From assembly GCA_947570265.1 (NCBI GenBank), contig CANOUR010000010.1:1-48238 (forward strand): a stretch of DNA of 48,238 nucleotides. Reading direction: 5' to 3'. Origin of the DNA: an uncultured Bacteroidales bacterium. Lineage in GTDB: Bacteria > Bacteroidota > Bacteroidia > Bacteroidales > Muribaculaceae. Positions 27,945 through 36,282 of the stretch are shown here, piece by piece (within the stretch, counting starts at the first letter, position 1; the number at the start of each line of letters is the position of its first letter). A program made the translations under genes and the position numbers. The notes under the pieces are model-generated. The model worked only from the letters and a program-made list of their open reading frames with translations, did no database searches and was not told the origin of the DNA.

Positions 27945-29880
27945 TATCAGATGTAGGTGTTATGGTATTGTCGTTAATCATTGATGTGAGTTCGTCGCTC
28001 ACTTTAATTATCTGCTCCATTTCGTGGCGCAGTATGCGTTGTTCGCGTCGTCCGATTAGCCAGACGGGTATTGCCAATGGCACTATTGCCGCGGCTGTCA
28101 TGCCTGCATGGCGTCCGCTGACCGGTCTGTATACCCACAGGCTGCGTAGAACGGGATAGTCCATCAGCTTGTTCACGATCAGTTTGTCGCGTGAGTTGCT
28201 CAAATAATCGGCAGTCTGCTCAAGTATAGCCGATAGATCGTGAAGACTGTTGCGGTCGTATCCCTGCATCCAGTAGGTGAGATAGCTTTGGCGTGGCGCA
28301 TTGGAGGAGAGATAATCGCGTGTCTGTTGCGTCAGACGCGTCAGCATTTCCGTCGCTTTTTGAGGATTGACCTCGTCCATGATCACCTCTTTAACATCGT
28401 AGTGGCGAGTCTGGTTTTTCCCAATCAGTTTGCGCAGGAAATTTACGTAGGCATCGCGGTTGAATACGGCCGAGTCGTTGACGGCTTTCCATGTAAGGAA
28501 AATGCCTAACGGAAGCAATACCGCCGAACTGAGCCACATGCCTTCCCACACTGCCCAACGTCCGTCGCGCGCGAGTTTATATCCGGTATTGTCGATGATA
28601 TAGTAGAAGATGAACAGCAGCACGGATATCACGATCGGCATGCCAAGTCCGCCTTTGCGTATGATGGCGCCGAGTGGTGCTCCGATGAAGAAGAAAATAA
28701 TGCAGGCAAATGACAGCGTGAATTTTTTTTGCAGCTCTATTGAATGTCGTCTGACCGTTTTCTGCTCCTCCTGTATCGTCATGGACTTGTATTCGATCTC
28801 CTGTTGTTTGCGGCGTATTTTCTGCAAGGCCGGAGTGATGTAGGCCGCACGCCATTCCGTGCCTCCGCCGCTGAACAGGGAGTCGATATCAACCGGTCGT
28901 GACATGCTCACTTGTCGGCGAGGTGTGGCCACACGTTTGTTGCCCTTGAAAGTGTATGTATAATAAGGTACACCCATCACAGTGCGGTTTCTGAGCTCAT
29001 GGGCATAGACATTTCCTGTTGAGTCTACAATAGCGTTCACCGAGTCGATGGTCGCCTGAAGCTCGCTCATGTTCTTGCCGACATACTGGTTGCGCATTCC
29101 TTGTTCGTCAAGCCTGTTGAAATTTGCATCGAACGGCACTACCAGCTCCTTTAGCGTGAATGATTCACGTCGGTAGGGCACATTGTCGCCTATCGACGAG
29201 CGTGTGCCTGCATCGCGCAGATTTTCAAACGATTCGCCTTGCCACAATTTCAGATACAGGTGTGTCTTGTCTTCTGTGAAAGCAAGCTTTCCGGAATCGG
29301 CGAGGATTATGCTTGCGTTGTCAAATCCCTTCGACATGTCATAGATCATCATGTCATAGAGAATACCGGTATCGCGGTTTTTCGACTGTACAAACAGGTT
29401 GTAGCCCGGTATCTGGTCGTAAAATATCCCCTCAGGAATCTCTACCTCAGGCGACTTCTGGCGCATGGAGTAGAGCAGAGTCCACATCTTGGTCTGCGCT
29501 ATAGGCAGCACATTGTTTTGAAAAAAGAACGCACCTACGGCAATAAAAGCCATCAAAACGATCAATGGGCGCATACAGCGTAGCAACGACACCCCCGATG
29601 CTTTCATGGCAGTGAGCTCAAACCGCTCGCCGAGATTGCCGAATGTCATCAGCGATGCCAGCAATATAGCCAGCGGAAGAGCCATCGGGATCATTGTCAG
29701 CGCGGCATAGAAAAACAATTCGCCGATCACGTCCATGCCCAATCCTTTGCCTACGAGGTCATCTATGTAGCGCCATAGGAACTGCATGAGCACGATGAAC
29801 AGACAAATAAAGAACGTCATGCCAAACAATGGCACGAAGCTCTGAAGCATGAACAGGTATAGTCGCTTGATCCTTAACAT
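27925..29880 (-). CDS. LptF/LptG family (YjgP/YjgQ) permease
   Basis: A 651-residue inner-membrane protein of the LptF/LptG family, which extracts lipopolysaccharide from the inner membrane together with the LptB ATPase. The N-terminal membrane block (about residues 15-110) includes [25 protein letters not shown] sequence. A large periplasmic beta-jellyroll-like region follows (about 120-340). Three helices follow (about 375-460), and an extra C-terminal extension carries another hydrophobic segment. The length exceeds that of E. coli LptF or LptG alone, as usual in Bacteroidetes. ATG 29880 is chosen over an in-frame start at 29952 that would read through the promoter. Confidence 0.88.
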   Translation of the reverse strand: MLRIKRLYLFMLQSFVPLFGMTFFICLFIVLMQFLWRYIDDLVGKGLGMDVIGELFFYAALTMIPMALPLAILLASLMTFGNLGERFELTAMKASGVSLLRCMRPLIVLMAFIAVGAFFFQNNVLPIAQTKMWTLLYSMRQKSPEVEIPEGIFYDQIPGYNLFVQSKNRDTGILYDMMIYDMSKGFDNASIILADSGKLAFTEDKTHLYLKLWQGESFENLRDAGTRSSIGDNVPYRRESFTLKELVVPFDANFNRLDEQGMRNQYVGKNMSELQATIDSVNAIVDSTGNVYAHELRNRTVMGVPYYTYTFKGNKRVATPRRQVSMSRPVDIDSLFSGGGTEWRAAYITPALQKIRRKQQEIEYKSMTIQEEQKTVRRHSIELQKKFTLSFACIIFFFIGAPLGAIIRKGGLGMPIVISVLLFIFYYIIDNTGYKLARDGRWAVWEGMWLSSAVLLPLGIFLTWKAVNDSAVFNRDAYVNFLRKLIGKNQTRHYDVKEVIMDEVNPQKATEMLTRLTQQTRDYLSSNAPRQSYLTYWMQGYDRNSLHDLSAILEQTADYLSNSRDKLIVNKLMDYPVLRSLWVYRPVSGRHAGMTAAAIVPLAIPVWLIGRREQRILRHEMEQIIKVSDELTSMINDNTITPTSDNGKDQA

Positions 29881-29891
29881 CGCTTTGGGAG

Positions 29892-29899
29892 CAAAATTA
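29892..29899 (-). promoter_or_regulatory. Candidate -7 element for the lptFG-ribBA-men operon
   Basis: TAATTTTG on the minus strand, 11 nt before ATG 29880, giving a predicted leader of only about 6-7 nt. A -33 match is poor (GTTG at 17-nt spacing). Confidence 0.45.
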
Positions 29900-29944
29900 C
29901 AACTATTTTCCCGAAGCAACCTCCCGACCCATGAAAAATATTCG

Positions 29945-29964
29945 TTCCACATATGTCTGTGGAA
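29945..29964. repeat. Inverted repeat upstream of the lptFG promoter
   Basis: TTCCACA (29945-29951) and TGTGGAA (29958-29964) with a 6-nt spacer. It sits 46-65 bp upstream of the candidate -7 box at 29892-29899. It could be an operator or simply a small hairpin. Confidence 0.35.
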
Positions 29965-29986
29965 TGGATATATCTACGATATGGGC

Positions 29987-30018
29987 AAAAAAAATTGATT
30001 GTCATCGCGACAATCAAT
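29987..30018 (-). terminator. Strong intrinsic terminator, minus strand
   Basis: ATTGATTGTC (29994-30003) and GACAATCAAT (30009-30018) form a perfect 10-bp stem with a 5-nt loop, followed on the minus strand by eight T (29994-29987). It would end transcripts of the biotin operon about 230 nt after its last gene, or end a small RNA starting near 30054. Confidence 0.72.
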
Positions 30019-30054
30019 CTTAGTTAACCTTAAATCTAATACCATGAAAAACAC
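29987..30054 (-). ncRNA. Candidate small RNA, about 68 nt
   Basis: A minus-strand promoter-like pair (CTTG at 30090-30087, 20 nt, TAATTTTG at 30066-30059) would start a transcript near 30054 that runs into the terminator at 30018-29987. The only other content is a short unstructured 5' part. Not matched to a known family; it could equally be the long 3' UTR of the biotin operon. Confidence 0.3.
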
Positions 30055-30100
30055 ATTGCAAAATTATTTATGTTGGATATGCTGTGCAAGCGTTTTGTAA
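30044..30100 (+). other. Orphan 18-codon ORF with strong start context
   Basis: The ATG at 30044 is preceded by GTTAACCTTAAATCTAATACC, a context typical of well-translated Bacteroidales genes, and begins MKNTLQNY. The peptide has 18 residues, contains CWICC, and stops at TAA 30098-30100. No plus-strand gene follows for 6 kb, so it is not an obvious leader peptide. It may be the remains of a lost gene, a tiny membrane peptide, or chance. Confidence 0.3.
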
Positions 30101-30245
30101 ACAATTTTGCATTGGTTTAACATATTTTAGATGAGGTTTGCTTTGGTTTGTGCGATATGTCTGACAAATAGTCTGTAGCGAGGGCTGTTGCTTGCATTTT
30201 GTCAGAATTGTTTTCCTGCACTGTACAATGAAGCCTAAAGCCTCG

Positions 30246-30467
30246 TTAACGTCTGTTAACTACGTCATCCTCTCTTTCCTTACGCAGTCTTTCTCTGCGT
30301 TTTAACGAGAAGTGAAGCAACACAATACATAGCAGTGTTGCACCGATCACTCCAAAGTAATGCAGATAGTTACCGGCCTGGAATTCCGGAAAGCCGATAA
30401 CGCTCATTGCTGCAAGATAGATGAGCAACACCACAGGGATAACCGTGGAGCGGGGCGGTCGTTTCAT
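30246..30467 (-). CDS. Small two-helix membrane protein at the end of the biotin operon
   Basis: 73 residues with two hydrophobic helices (about 9-27 and 34-52). They are separated by FPEFQAGNYLHYF and followed by a strongly basic/charged tail (KRRERLRKEREDD). The ATG overlaps the stop of the upstream exonuclease gene by 4 bases, so it is translationally coupled. I do not recognise a named family. Its layout resembles the 58-residue protein between valS and dxs: two helices and a basic C-tail. Confidence 0.72.
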   Translation of the reverse strand: MKRPPRSTVIPVVLLIYLAAMSVIGFPEFQAGNYLHYFGVIGATLLCIVLLHFSLKRRERLRKEREDDVVNRR

Positions 30468-31096
30468 TCAGTGATGATTTCGTTGGTGATTTTATATGGA
30501 TTCTCATCGGGATTGAACAGTCCTGACGTGAGATGACGGTATATGCGCAGACATGCCCATGCGTCGATCGATGCATAGGCTTGTTGTGCTTCAGTCAGAT
30601 GTGTAGCTTCCCAGTTGCTCAGTCTCTGACCTTTCGATATGCGTTCACCAAACAGTATGGCATAAATACGTTGGAGCGAACAGTCAGCGATACGATATGA
30701 GCGCACAAATGCTTGCAGGTCAATGAATCCCTTGGGATCGAATTCCGCAGAGCGGTGCATGACAAAAAAATCGTCTTTGAGCGATAATCCTATTTTTGTG
30801 ATATTATCGTTCTCGATGAAGCGTTTGACGTCGGGATTCATTCCGAGTATGTTTAGCCGGAAAAGATAGCTGTGGTTGTCTGTCGACACTTGCATCAGTG
30901 CCACGGGATGGCTCTGGCCTTTACGGAATGATGGTTTGGTCTCGGTGTCGAAGCCAACGAGTGATTCGCACGATAGGGCTTCAACGGCCTGTGCGGCGGC
31001 TTCGGGAGTGTCTACCACCGTTATCACACCGGGAAATGTCACGGTCGGCATCTCGGCAATGGCGGCTTTGGGTATGGATATATCTGGTGTGTCCAT
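30464..31096 (-). CDS. 3'-5' exonuclease, RNase D/DnaQ-like fold
   Basis: A 210-residue DEDDy exonuclease. The first acidic pair is Asp50 and Glu52 in GFDTETKP, then Asp in LSLKDDFFVM, and finally YxxxD in YASIDAWACLRIY. The first about 25 residues are a variable lead. No HRDC domain is present, so this is a short stand-alone exonuclease rather than full-length RNase D. It lies 6 bases after bioD on the same strand and overlaps the small membrane protein by 4 bases. A link to biotin synthesis is not expected; it is probably just carried in the operon. Confidence 0.88.
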   Translation of the reverse strand: MDTPDISIPKAAIAEMPTVTFPGVITVVDTPEAAAQAVEALSCESLVGFDTETKPSFRKGQSHPVALMQVSTDNHSYLFRLNILGMNPDVKRFIENDNITKIGLSLKDDFFVMHRSAEFDPKGFIDLQAFVRSYRIADCSLQRIYAILFGERISKGQRLSNWEATHLTEAQQAYASIDAWACLRIYRHLTSGLFNPDENPYKITNEIITE

Positions 31097-31102
31097 GATG
31101 TG

Positions 31103-31738
31103 TCAGAGTGTTGGAATGTCTATCAGATCGGCATCAGGGAATCGTTTGGCGAGGTATCGCTCGATAAAACTGTGAGTGTCGTCGGCAATTACACGGTCTG
31201 TGTCGAAATGCAGGTTGTAGAGCACTGCGCGAAGTTCAATTCCGCGTGATTTTATGGCTTCGAGCGATAGTATGGTGTGGTTGATCGACCCGAGTCTGCC
31301 GTTGCTGACAAGCATAATCGGAAGATTTCGCGAGGCCACATAATCGATCGTGAAATAGTCGTCTGTGACAGGCACCATCAGACCTCCCGCACCTTCGATC
31401 AGCACTGTGTCGTAGCGCTGTGACAGTTTTTTTGTAGCAGCGTCTATCACATCAAGATCAATCTCACGACCATCGATGCGCGCGGCGAGTTGTGCCGATG
31501 CCGGATAGGTGAAAATAACAGGCGATGTCGTCAGATCGCTGTCTTCAGGCAGCTGACCGGTACCCATCAGCCGGCGGTGAAGCATGATGTCTTCCGAAAA
31601 ACCGTCATTACCTGTCTGTATGAATTTCTGCGTGACCACAGAGTGGCCTTCTAAGATCAACTGTTTGGCGAGCCAGCCGGTCGCATAGCTTTTGCCGGCG
31701 TCGGTGTCGATTCCTGAGATGAATATAACGTCGCTCAT
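31103..31738 (-). CDS. bioD: Dethiobiotin synthase
   Basis: ATP-dependent carboxylation of 7,8-diaminopelargonate to dethiobiotin, the penultimate step of biotin synthesis. The 211 residues show the P-loop in a variant form, SGIDTDAGKS (about 7-16), and LIEGAGGLMVPVTD (about 104-117). ATG 31738 overlaps the stop of the bioGC gene by 4 bases. A longer in-frame reading to 31804 would overlap bioGC heavily and add nothing conserved. Confidence 0.95.
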   Translation of the reverse strand: MSDVIFISGIDTDAGKSYATGWLAKQLILEGHSVVTQKFIQTGNDGFSEDIMLHRRLMGTGQLPEDSDLTTSPVIFTYPASAQLAARIDGREIDLDVIDAATKKLSQRYDTVLIEGAGGLMVPVTDDYFTIDYVASRNLPIMLVSNGRLGSINHTILSLEAIKSRGIELRAVLYNLHFDTDRVIADDTHSFIERYLAKRFPDADLIDIPTL

Positions 31739-33027
31739 TTTCTGATAAGAAGATAAACGGGATTGTATGTTAATGTGAACCGTCCATATTCGTTGCGCGG
31801 CCAATGACGCGCAAGGCGCAATGCATCGGCCGATGTGCCGGATATGGCGTTGACACCTGTCATGCGCATGTGCCGCAACGCGTCCATCGGAGTGTCGAAC
31901 TCGAGCTGTATCTCTTCCGAGTCAACTATGTGTGGCAGTTCGTTGATGGCCGCATAGTGGAGTCTCGGAGCGAGACCGTCGAGTTCGCGCATGTTTGTTT
32001 GTCCGAATGTCGATAAAAGAGCCACGCCACCAGATCGGAGCACCCGCTTCACATTGTCAATGAAGCGCAGTGGGGAGTTGAACCATTGCATGGTGGATGA
32101 TGAAATTATACATGTGGCTGATTCATCGGGTTCGGATGCTATCCAAAGTTCAGCATCGGCAGCAACAGTTTTTGCTCCGGATGTGGGTGTCGGATTGAAG
32201 TCAACCAATGTGAACTGTCCGGGGCGGTAGCGTTCGAGAAAAAGTTTTGTTAGCAGGCCTGTGCCCGAACCGATCTCGATTGTGACCGATGGGTCGACTT
32301 CGGTCAACTCGATCAATCGTTTGGCGATATGGCGTTGCACCGTCGCTGCCGAGTTGTAGGTGGTGGTGGCGCCACCGAAGCGGCGAGCCACAAGATCTTT
32401 GTCAATCAGCAATGGTGAGAGGATGCTGCGGAAGTCGGGCAGGTGTCCTCCCGAAATGTGACGCACCGGTGTCCCTTGCCACGCACGGGTCTGGTTGTCG
32501 GCGGGTATGATGCGGTCGTTGTCAGAAATGAATGCTATGTCCCACTTGCTATCGGTTGGAATCTCGAGTTTTTCGATGGCGCGCAGTTCGTCGGCCAGTT
32601 CGTCTATTGAACGACCTGGAACGGAGAATGGACGGCCGTCTGACATGCGTCGGTAAAACTTAAGAAGCGAGCGCTCTGAGAGTCCGTCGAGTGTGCCGCG
32701 GAAAATGGCCTCGGGTATTCCGAGCGTGTCGCTCACCGGATGGAGCGTGCCGTTGATCGCTACGCGGCGTGTGACGCTCAGCGCAGGATTATCAGCGAGA
32801 AACCGGGCGGCAGCAGCTACTCCGAACGACCATGCTGCCACTACAATTTCATCGTATCTTAGCAATAACGATGTGTCGAAATCCGAGACTGTCCGGTAGT
32901 CCCATATGGCGATGGTGTCGTAGCCGCTGAAGTTGAGCATTGTGGCCACCGACGCATCAGTGCCCCATCCGCAGAACATCAGTAATGCGCGGCTATGACT
33001 GCGGTTGACTATCACTTCGCTACGCAT
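31735..33027 (-). CDS. BioG-BioC fusion: pimeloyl-ACP methyl ester esterase / malonyl-ACP O-methyltransferase
   Basis: 430 residues, two enzymes in one chain. Residues about 1-205 resemble BioG (DUF452), the alpha/beta hydrolase that frees pimeloyl-ACP from its methyl ester. The nucleophile is Ser67 in AAWSFGVA, with Asp169 or Asp171 in SDNDRI and His195 in SGGHLPDF. Residues about 210-430 are BioC, with the SAM-binding EIGSGTGLLTKLF (about 251-263) and FTLVDFNP. BioC opens the pathway by methylating malonyl-ACP and BioG ends it, so the chain carries the first and last steps of pimelate assembly. ATG 33027 gives a 16-nt overlap with bioF; the longer reading to 33069 is less likely. Confidence 0.92.
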   Translation of the reverse strand: MRSEVIVNRSHSRALLMFCGWGTDASVATMLNFSGYDTIAIWDYRTVSDFDTSLLLRYDEIVVAAWSFGVAAAARFLADNPALSVTRRVAINGTLHPVSDTLGIPEAIFRGTLDGLSERSLLKFYRRMSDGRPFSVPGRSIDELADELRAIEKLEIPTDSKWDIAFISDNDRIIPADNQTRAWQGTPVRHISGGHLPDFRSILSPLLIDKDLVARRFGGATTTYNSAATVQRHIAKRLIELTEVDPSVTIEIGSGTGLLTKLFLERYRPGQFTLVDFNPTPTSGAKTVAADAELWIASEPDESATCIISSSTMQWFNSPLRFIDNVKRVLRSGGVALLSTFGQTNMRELDGLAPRLHYAAINELPHIVDSEEIQLEFDTPMDALRHMRMTGVNAISGTSADALRLARHWPRNEYGRFTLTYNPVYLLIRK

Positions 33028-34163
33028 TGTTGCATACGTGTTAAGGTGTTCACAAGATTGTCGATACAATCCATTGACAATGCGGCTGAGAGGCTGATGC
33101 GTAAACGTTCGGTGCCTGGAGGCACGGTTGGAGTGCGGATGGGCAACACTTTCATCCCGTGATCGAGCAGGTGTTGTGACAATTCCACGGCAGCTGCGGC
33201 ATCGCCTGTGATGAATGGCTGTATGTGGCTTGCCTCAGTTGAAGTGTGTGCCGAGAGGTTTGTCAGCCCCTTGTGCAGATGTTTTGCGAGTGATCGCAAC
33301 TGCGAGCGCTCTGAGTCCATGCCAGCGGATGTCTCCAACATCATAGCACTCCAACGGACGCATATCGGAGGCTGGGCGGTGGAAAAGATAAACGATCGTG
33401 CACGATTGATCAGGAAACGGCGCACCATGTCGGATGTGATGCAGAATGCTCCGTTTGATGCAAGTGCCTTTCCGAATGTGCCGACAATCACATCTACTTC
33501 ATCTGCCCGACCTGATGCCATGCACATTCCCAGACCAGCAGGGCCTTCCACTCCCACAGCGTGAGCCTCATCGATATAAAGCATTACGGACGGGTAGCGG
33601 CGCTTCAGATCTGTGAGGGCGGCAATGTCGGTGTGGTCACCGTCCATGCTGTAGACGCTCTCGGCTATGACGAGAATGTTTGCAATATCGGCATGTTTTT
33701 GCACTATGCGTTCGAGATGATCAAAATCATTGTGGCGGAAGCGCTCAAACCGTGCGCCGGAGAGGCGTATGCCGTCAATTATGCTTGCATGCACGAGTTT
33801 GTCGGCCACTATGAGCGTTTGGCCGTCGGATGCGAGTGCCTGCACCATACCGGTGTTGGCATGATAGCCACTGTTGAACAGCAGAGCCGGGCGACCATAG
33901 AATCTTGATAACAGATTCTCGAGCGCGGCATTTTCTTTTTGTGCCGAAGCCAGCAAGCGCGATGCCGATGATGTCATCATCATCTCACCAGACGCGGCTG
34001 TATCGTTGAGAAATGTCTGCTGAAGATCTGTGCGGGTTGCGAGACCGAGATAGTCGTTTGTCGAAAAGTCGACTATGCCTTCAGGCCTGATCTCTGATGG
34101 TATCGTGCGCAGATTGCCGCTGTCGGCGAGATTATGCAATGTATCGTTGTAAAACGGATTCAT
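33012..34163 (-). CDS. bioF: 8-Amino-7-oxononanoate synthase
   Basis: PLP enzyme joining pimeloyl-ACP and alanine; 383 residues. Visible are [12 protein letters not shown] near the start, Asp198 and His201 in [12 protein letters not shown], and the PLP lysine Lys232 in [16 protein letters not shown] 34163 overlaps the bioA stop by 4 bases (ATGA). An in-frame start nine codons upstream lies inside bioA and lacks conservation signals. A second alpha-oxoamine synthase role is unlikely given the surrounding bio genes. Confidence 0.96.
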   Translation of the reverse strand: MNPFYNDTLHNLADSGNLRTIPSEIRPEGIVDFSTNDYLGLATRTDLQQTFLNDTAASGEMMMTSSASRLLASAQKENAALENLLSRFYGRPALLFNSGYHANTGMVQALASDGQTLIVADKLVHASIIDGIRLSGARFERFRHNDFDHLERIVQKHADIANILVIAESVYSMDGDHTDIAALTDLKRRYPSVMLYIDEAHAVGVEGPAGLGMCMASGRADEVDVIVGTFGKALASNGAFCITSDMVRRFLINRARSFIFSTAQPPICVRWSAMMLETSAGMDSERSQLRSLAKHLHKGLTNLSAHTSTEASHIQPFITGDAAAAVELSQHLLDHGMKVLPIRTPTVPPGTERLRISLSAALSMDCIDNLVNTLTRMQQCVAK

Positions 34164-35461
34164 CTGATGATCGCGAGTATTTCGGCACAAAGGCGGCGCA
34201 GGTCGCTATCGCCGATAATATAAGGTGGCATGATGTAGACGTTGCGTCCGAACGGACGTACCCATATCCCGCGTGTAACGCATTGTTTCTGAAAATCGCC
34301 GAGATCAACAGGATGTTTCATTTCGATGACGCCGATAGCACCTATCACACGCACATCGGCCACGCTGTCATATTCAGCGGCCGGAGCGAGGCATTCGCTC
34401 ATCAGGTCGGAGATGTGGCCTATGACGCGTGCCATGTCCTGTTCGGCGAGCAAATCGAACGATGCTATGGCTATAGCGCATGCCAGCGGATTGCCCATGA
34501 ATGTGGGGCCGTGCATCATCACTCCTGCCTCGCCTCGCGATATAGTGTCGGCCACATCTTTGGTGGTCATTACGGCCGATGATGTGAGATAACCGGCTGT
34601 CAGGCCTTTGCCGATAGTCATTATATCGGGGCTGACGCCTGCATGTTCGCAGGCGAAAAAACGTCCGGTGCGCCAGAATCCGGTGGCTATTTCATCGAAT
34701 ATCAGATATATGCCGTAGGAATCGCAAAGACGTCGCACTTCCCGCAGATATTGTGGGTGATAAAACCACATGCCACCTGCTCCTTGCACTATAGGTTCAA
34801 GAATCATTGCGGCAATCTCGTGATGATGTTTTGCCAGCATTTCCTCGAGAGGGGCAATGTCAGATTCGTCCCATTCTCCATCAAAGCGCGAGCGCGGTTG
34901 TGGTACGAAAAAGCGCACCGGAAGAGCCGAGCCAAATGCGCCGTGCATTCCGGTCACCGGATCGCACACACTCATTGCGTTCCATGTGTCGCCGTGATAT
35001 CCCGATCGTATAGTGACAAAATTTGTCTTTTCATGCGATCCTGACCGCGCAACGGCAGCCTGCACCGCCATCTTCATCGCCACTTCAATGGCCACCGAGC
35101 CGCTGTCGGCATAAAAGATGTTATGCATATTTGTCGGAGCTACCGACAGCAGACGTTTGCCAAGCTCTATGGCAGGGTCGTGTGTGAGTCCACCGAACAT
35201 CACGTGGCTCATAGTGTCGATCTGATGCTTTGCGGCATCGTTGATACGGGGATGGTTGTAGCCATGTATCACGGCCCACCACGACGACATGCCGTCGATC
35301 AGTTCGCTTCCGTCCGACAGACGAAGTCTCACACCGTCGGCCGATTCAACTTTATATGTTGGTAATGGATTGATTGTAGAGGTATAGGGGTGCCACAGGT
35401 GCTCGCGATCCCACGGATCGTGCAACCCTTTTTCTGTTGTTACGTGGCTTGTAGTGCTCAT
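34160..35461 (-). CDS. bioA: Adenosylmethionine-8-amino-7-oxononanoate aminotransferase
   Basis: PLP aminotransferase making 7,8-diaminopelargonate with SAM as amino donor; 433 residues, normal length. Visible are [14 protein letters not shown] (about 21-34), [13 protein letters not shown] (about 60-72), the cofactor-binding [14 protein letters not shown] and [12 protein letters not shown], and the PLP lysine in [10 protein letters not shown]. It is the first gene of bioA-bioF-bioGC-bioD-exonuclease-small protein. The promoter almost touches the start codon. bioB is not in this window. Confidence 0.97.
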   Translation of the reverse strand: MSTTSHVTTEKGLHDPWDREHLWHPYTSTINPLPTYKVESADGVRLRLSDGSELIDGMSSWWAVIHGYNHPRINDAAKHQIDTMSHVMFGGLTHDPAIELGKRLLSVAPTNMHNIFYADSGSVAIEVAMKMAVQAAVARSGSHEKTNFVTIRSGYHGDTWNAMSVCDPVTGMHGAFGSALPVRFFVPQPRSRFDGEWDESDIAPLEEMLAKHHHEIAAMILEPIVQGAGGMWFYHPQYLREVRRLCDSYGIYLIFDEIATGFWRTGRFFACEHAGVSPDIMTIGKGLTAGYLTSSAVMTTKDVADTISRGEAGVMMHGPTFMGNPLACAIAIASFDLLAEQDMARVIGHISDLMSECLAPAAEYDSVADVRVIGAIGVIEMKHPVDLGDFQKQCVTRGIWVRPFGRNVYIMPPYIIGDSDLRRLCAEILAIIR

Positions 35462-35468
35462 ATGAGTG

Positions 35469-35500
35469 CAAAATTACGAATAAGTCGAGAGCAATGCAAA
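35469..35500 (-). promoter_or_regulatory. Biotin operon promoter
   Basis: On the minus strand TTTG (35500-35497), exactly 20 nt, then TAATTTTG (35476-35469), a full consensus match. Only 7 nt separate the -7 box from the bioA ATG, so the predicted leader is 0-3 nt. Confidence 0.75.
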
Positions 35501-35507
35501 TTTGCAA
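35496..35507. promoter_or_regulatory. 12-bp perfect palindrome over the -33 element of the biotin promoter
   Basis: TGCAAATTTGCA reads the same on both strands and covers the TTTG -33 box of the bioA promoter. The placement suits a repressor operator. The regulator is unknown; it does not look like the usual BirA box. Confidence 0.4.
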
Positions 35508-35520
35508 TTTACGGCTCACA

Positions 35521-35549
35521 CAAAAATGAGCGCCCCGTCAGGAGCGCCC
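35521..35549 (-). terminator. Terminator after the outer-membrane protein gene
   Basis: On the minus strand GCGCTCC (35547-35541), loop TGAC, GGGGCGC (35536-35530) forms a 7-bp stem with one G-U pair. TCATTTTT follows. It lies 28-56 bases after the beta-barrel gene stop and before the biotin promoter. Confidence 0.62.
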
Positions 35550-35576
35550 ATTGTATAGTGGTGTGCACTGTCTATG

Positions 35577-36188
35577 TCAGAAAAGATAGGCGGCAGTCAC
35601 AGTCCAGTAGCGGTTCTTGCCCTCGATGTCCGCTCCCGAGATGCTTATGCCGGGTACATTTTCCAATGCTTTTGTCAGTCCGAGACCATAACTTGCGGCG
35701 AGCTGAACTTTGCGGAATAGCTCAACGCCGAAGCCGAAATTCCAAGCCACATCGATCTCGTTGTTCTTGTAGGCTTTCTCGATATGTTTGCGGCTGGTGA
35801 GGAAAGCCACGCTCGGGCCGGTGGTGACGAACGGTGTTATCACGCGTGCTATGGCCGGCACTTCCAGCTTATATTTGAGGTTGAGGGGTATCTCAAAGTA
35901 GTCGCGGTCGTTTTTCACGATGTTGTTTGCTACCATGAATTGAGAATTGCGGCGCACATACATTGCCGATAGGTCAAATCCGAGGTTGATGATCGGCGCG
36001 GTGAATTCAATCATCACACCGCCAGTGAATCCCGCACGGTTGTCGCTGTCAAACAATTTGCTGTTGATGCTCAGACGGTCTACGTCGAGACCGGCTTTGA
36101 TGCCGAAATGAAACTGAGCCTGAGCCGGGACAGCCGCCACAAGGGCCATCATGAAAGCCGCGCATGCGGCAAGAATGGTTTTTTTCAT
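35577..36188 (-). CDS. Outer-membrane beta-barrel protein (porin family, PorT-like)
   Basis: 203 residues with a clear signal peptide (MKKTILAACAAFMMALVAA, cut near AQA at about 24). A mature barrel of alternating beta strands follows: FHFGIKAGLDVDRLSI, GFTGGVMIEFTAP, FEIPLNLKYKLEVP, and a final strand ending in Phe (TVTAAYLF), the usual outer-membrane barrel signal. It belongs to the small 8-stranded barrel type common in Bacteroidetes; function is unknown. It is transcribed alone, divergent from purE, with a terminator behind it. Confidence 0.87.
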   Translation of the reverse strand: MKKTILAACAAFMMALVAAVPAQAQFHFGIKAGLDVDRLSINSKLFDSDNRAGFTGGVMIEFTAPIINLGFDLSAMYVRRNSQFMVANNIVKNDRDYFEIPLNLKYKLEVPAIARVITPFVTTGPSVAFLTSRKHIEKAYKNNEIDVAWNFGFGVELFRKVQLAASYGLGLTKALENVPGISISGADIEGKNRYWTVTAAYLF

Positions 36189-36219
36189 GTGATTTAATTT
36201 GAACAGTTACTTACTAACG

Positions 36220-36251
36220 GTTGCAAAGATAGCAAAAGTTGACTAATTTTG
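36220..36251 (+). promoter_or_regulatory. Promoter of purE-ispG-ribD
   Basis: GTTG (36220-36223), 20 nt, then TAATTTTG (36244-36251). The predicted start near 36256 leaves a leader of about 27 nt to ATG 36283. Confidence 0.55.
36224..36231 (-). promoter_or_regulatory. Candidate -7 element for the beta-barrel gene
   Basis: TATCTTTG on the minus strand matches TAnnTTTG, 35 nt before the ATG at 36188. No good -33 box was found. It lies inside the divergent purE promoter. Confidence 0.4.
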
Positions 36252-36282
36252 ACGGAAATTTCACAACTTAGAGTCATTTACG

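Larger units (their letters stand above)
29881..30245. other. 365-bp intergenic region with promoter, hairpins and orphan ORF
   Basis: No ordinary gene is visible between the lptFG start and the stop of the small membrane protein. The region holds the lptFG promoter, an inverted repeat (29945-29964), a strong terminator on the minus strand (29987-30018), a candidate minus promoter (30059-30090) and an 18-codon plus-strand ORF (30044-30100) with an A/T-rich start context. Bases 30101-30245 are AT-rich with no structure I can name. Confidence 0.6.

Noticed and set aside
27174..27956. 260-codon open frame on the plus strand
   Set aside because: Entirely antisense to ribBA, which has full RibB and RibA motifs; the frame is Cys/His-rich and lacks any family pattern.
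27945..28000. FMN riboswitch before ribBA
   Set aside because: The upstream sequence is coding for the permease and has none of the conserved FMN-box pattern; none was seen before ribD either.
35529..35549. Direct repeat of GAGCGCCC
   Set aside because: Both copies are parts of the terminator hairpin after the beta-barrel gene.
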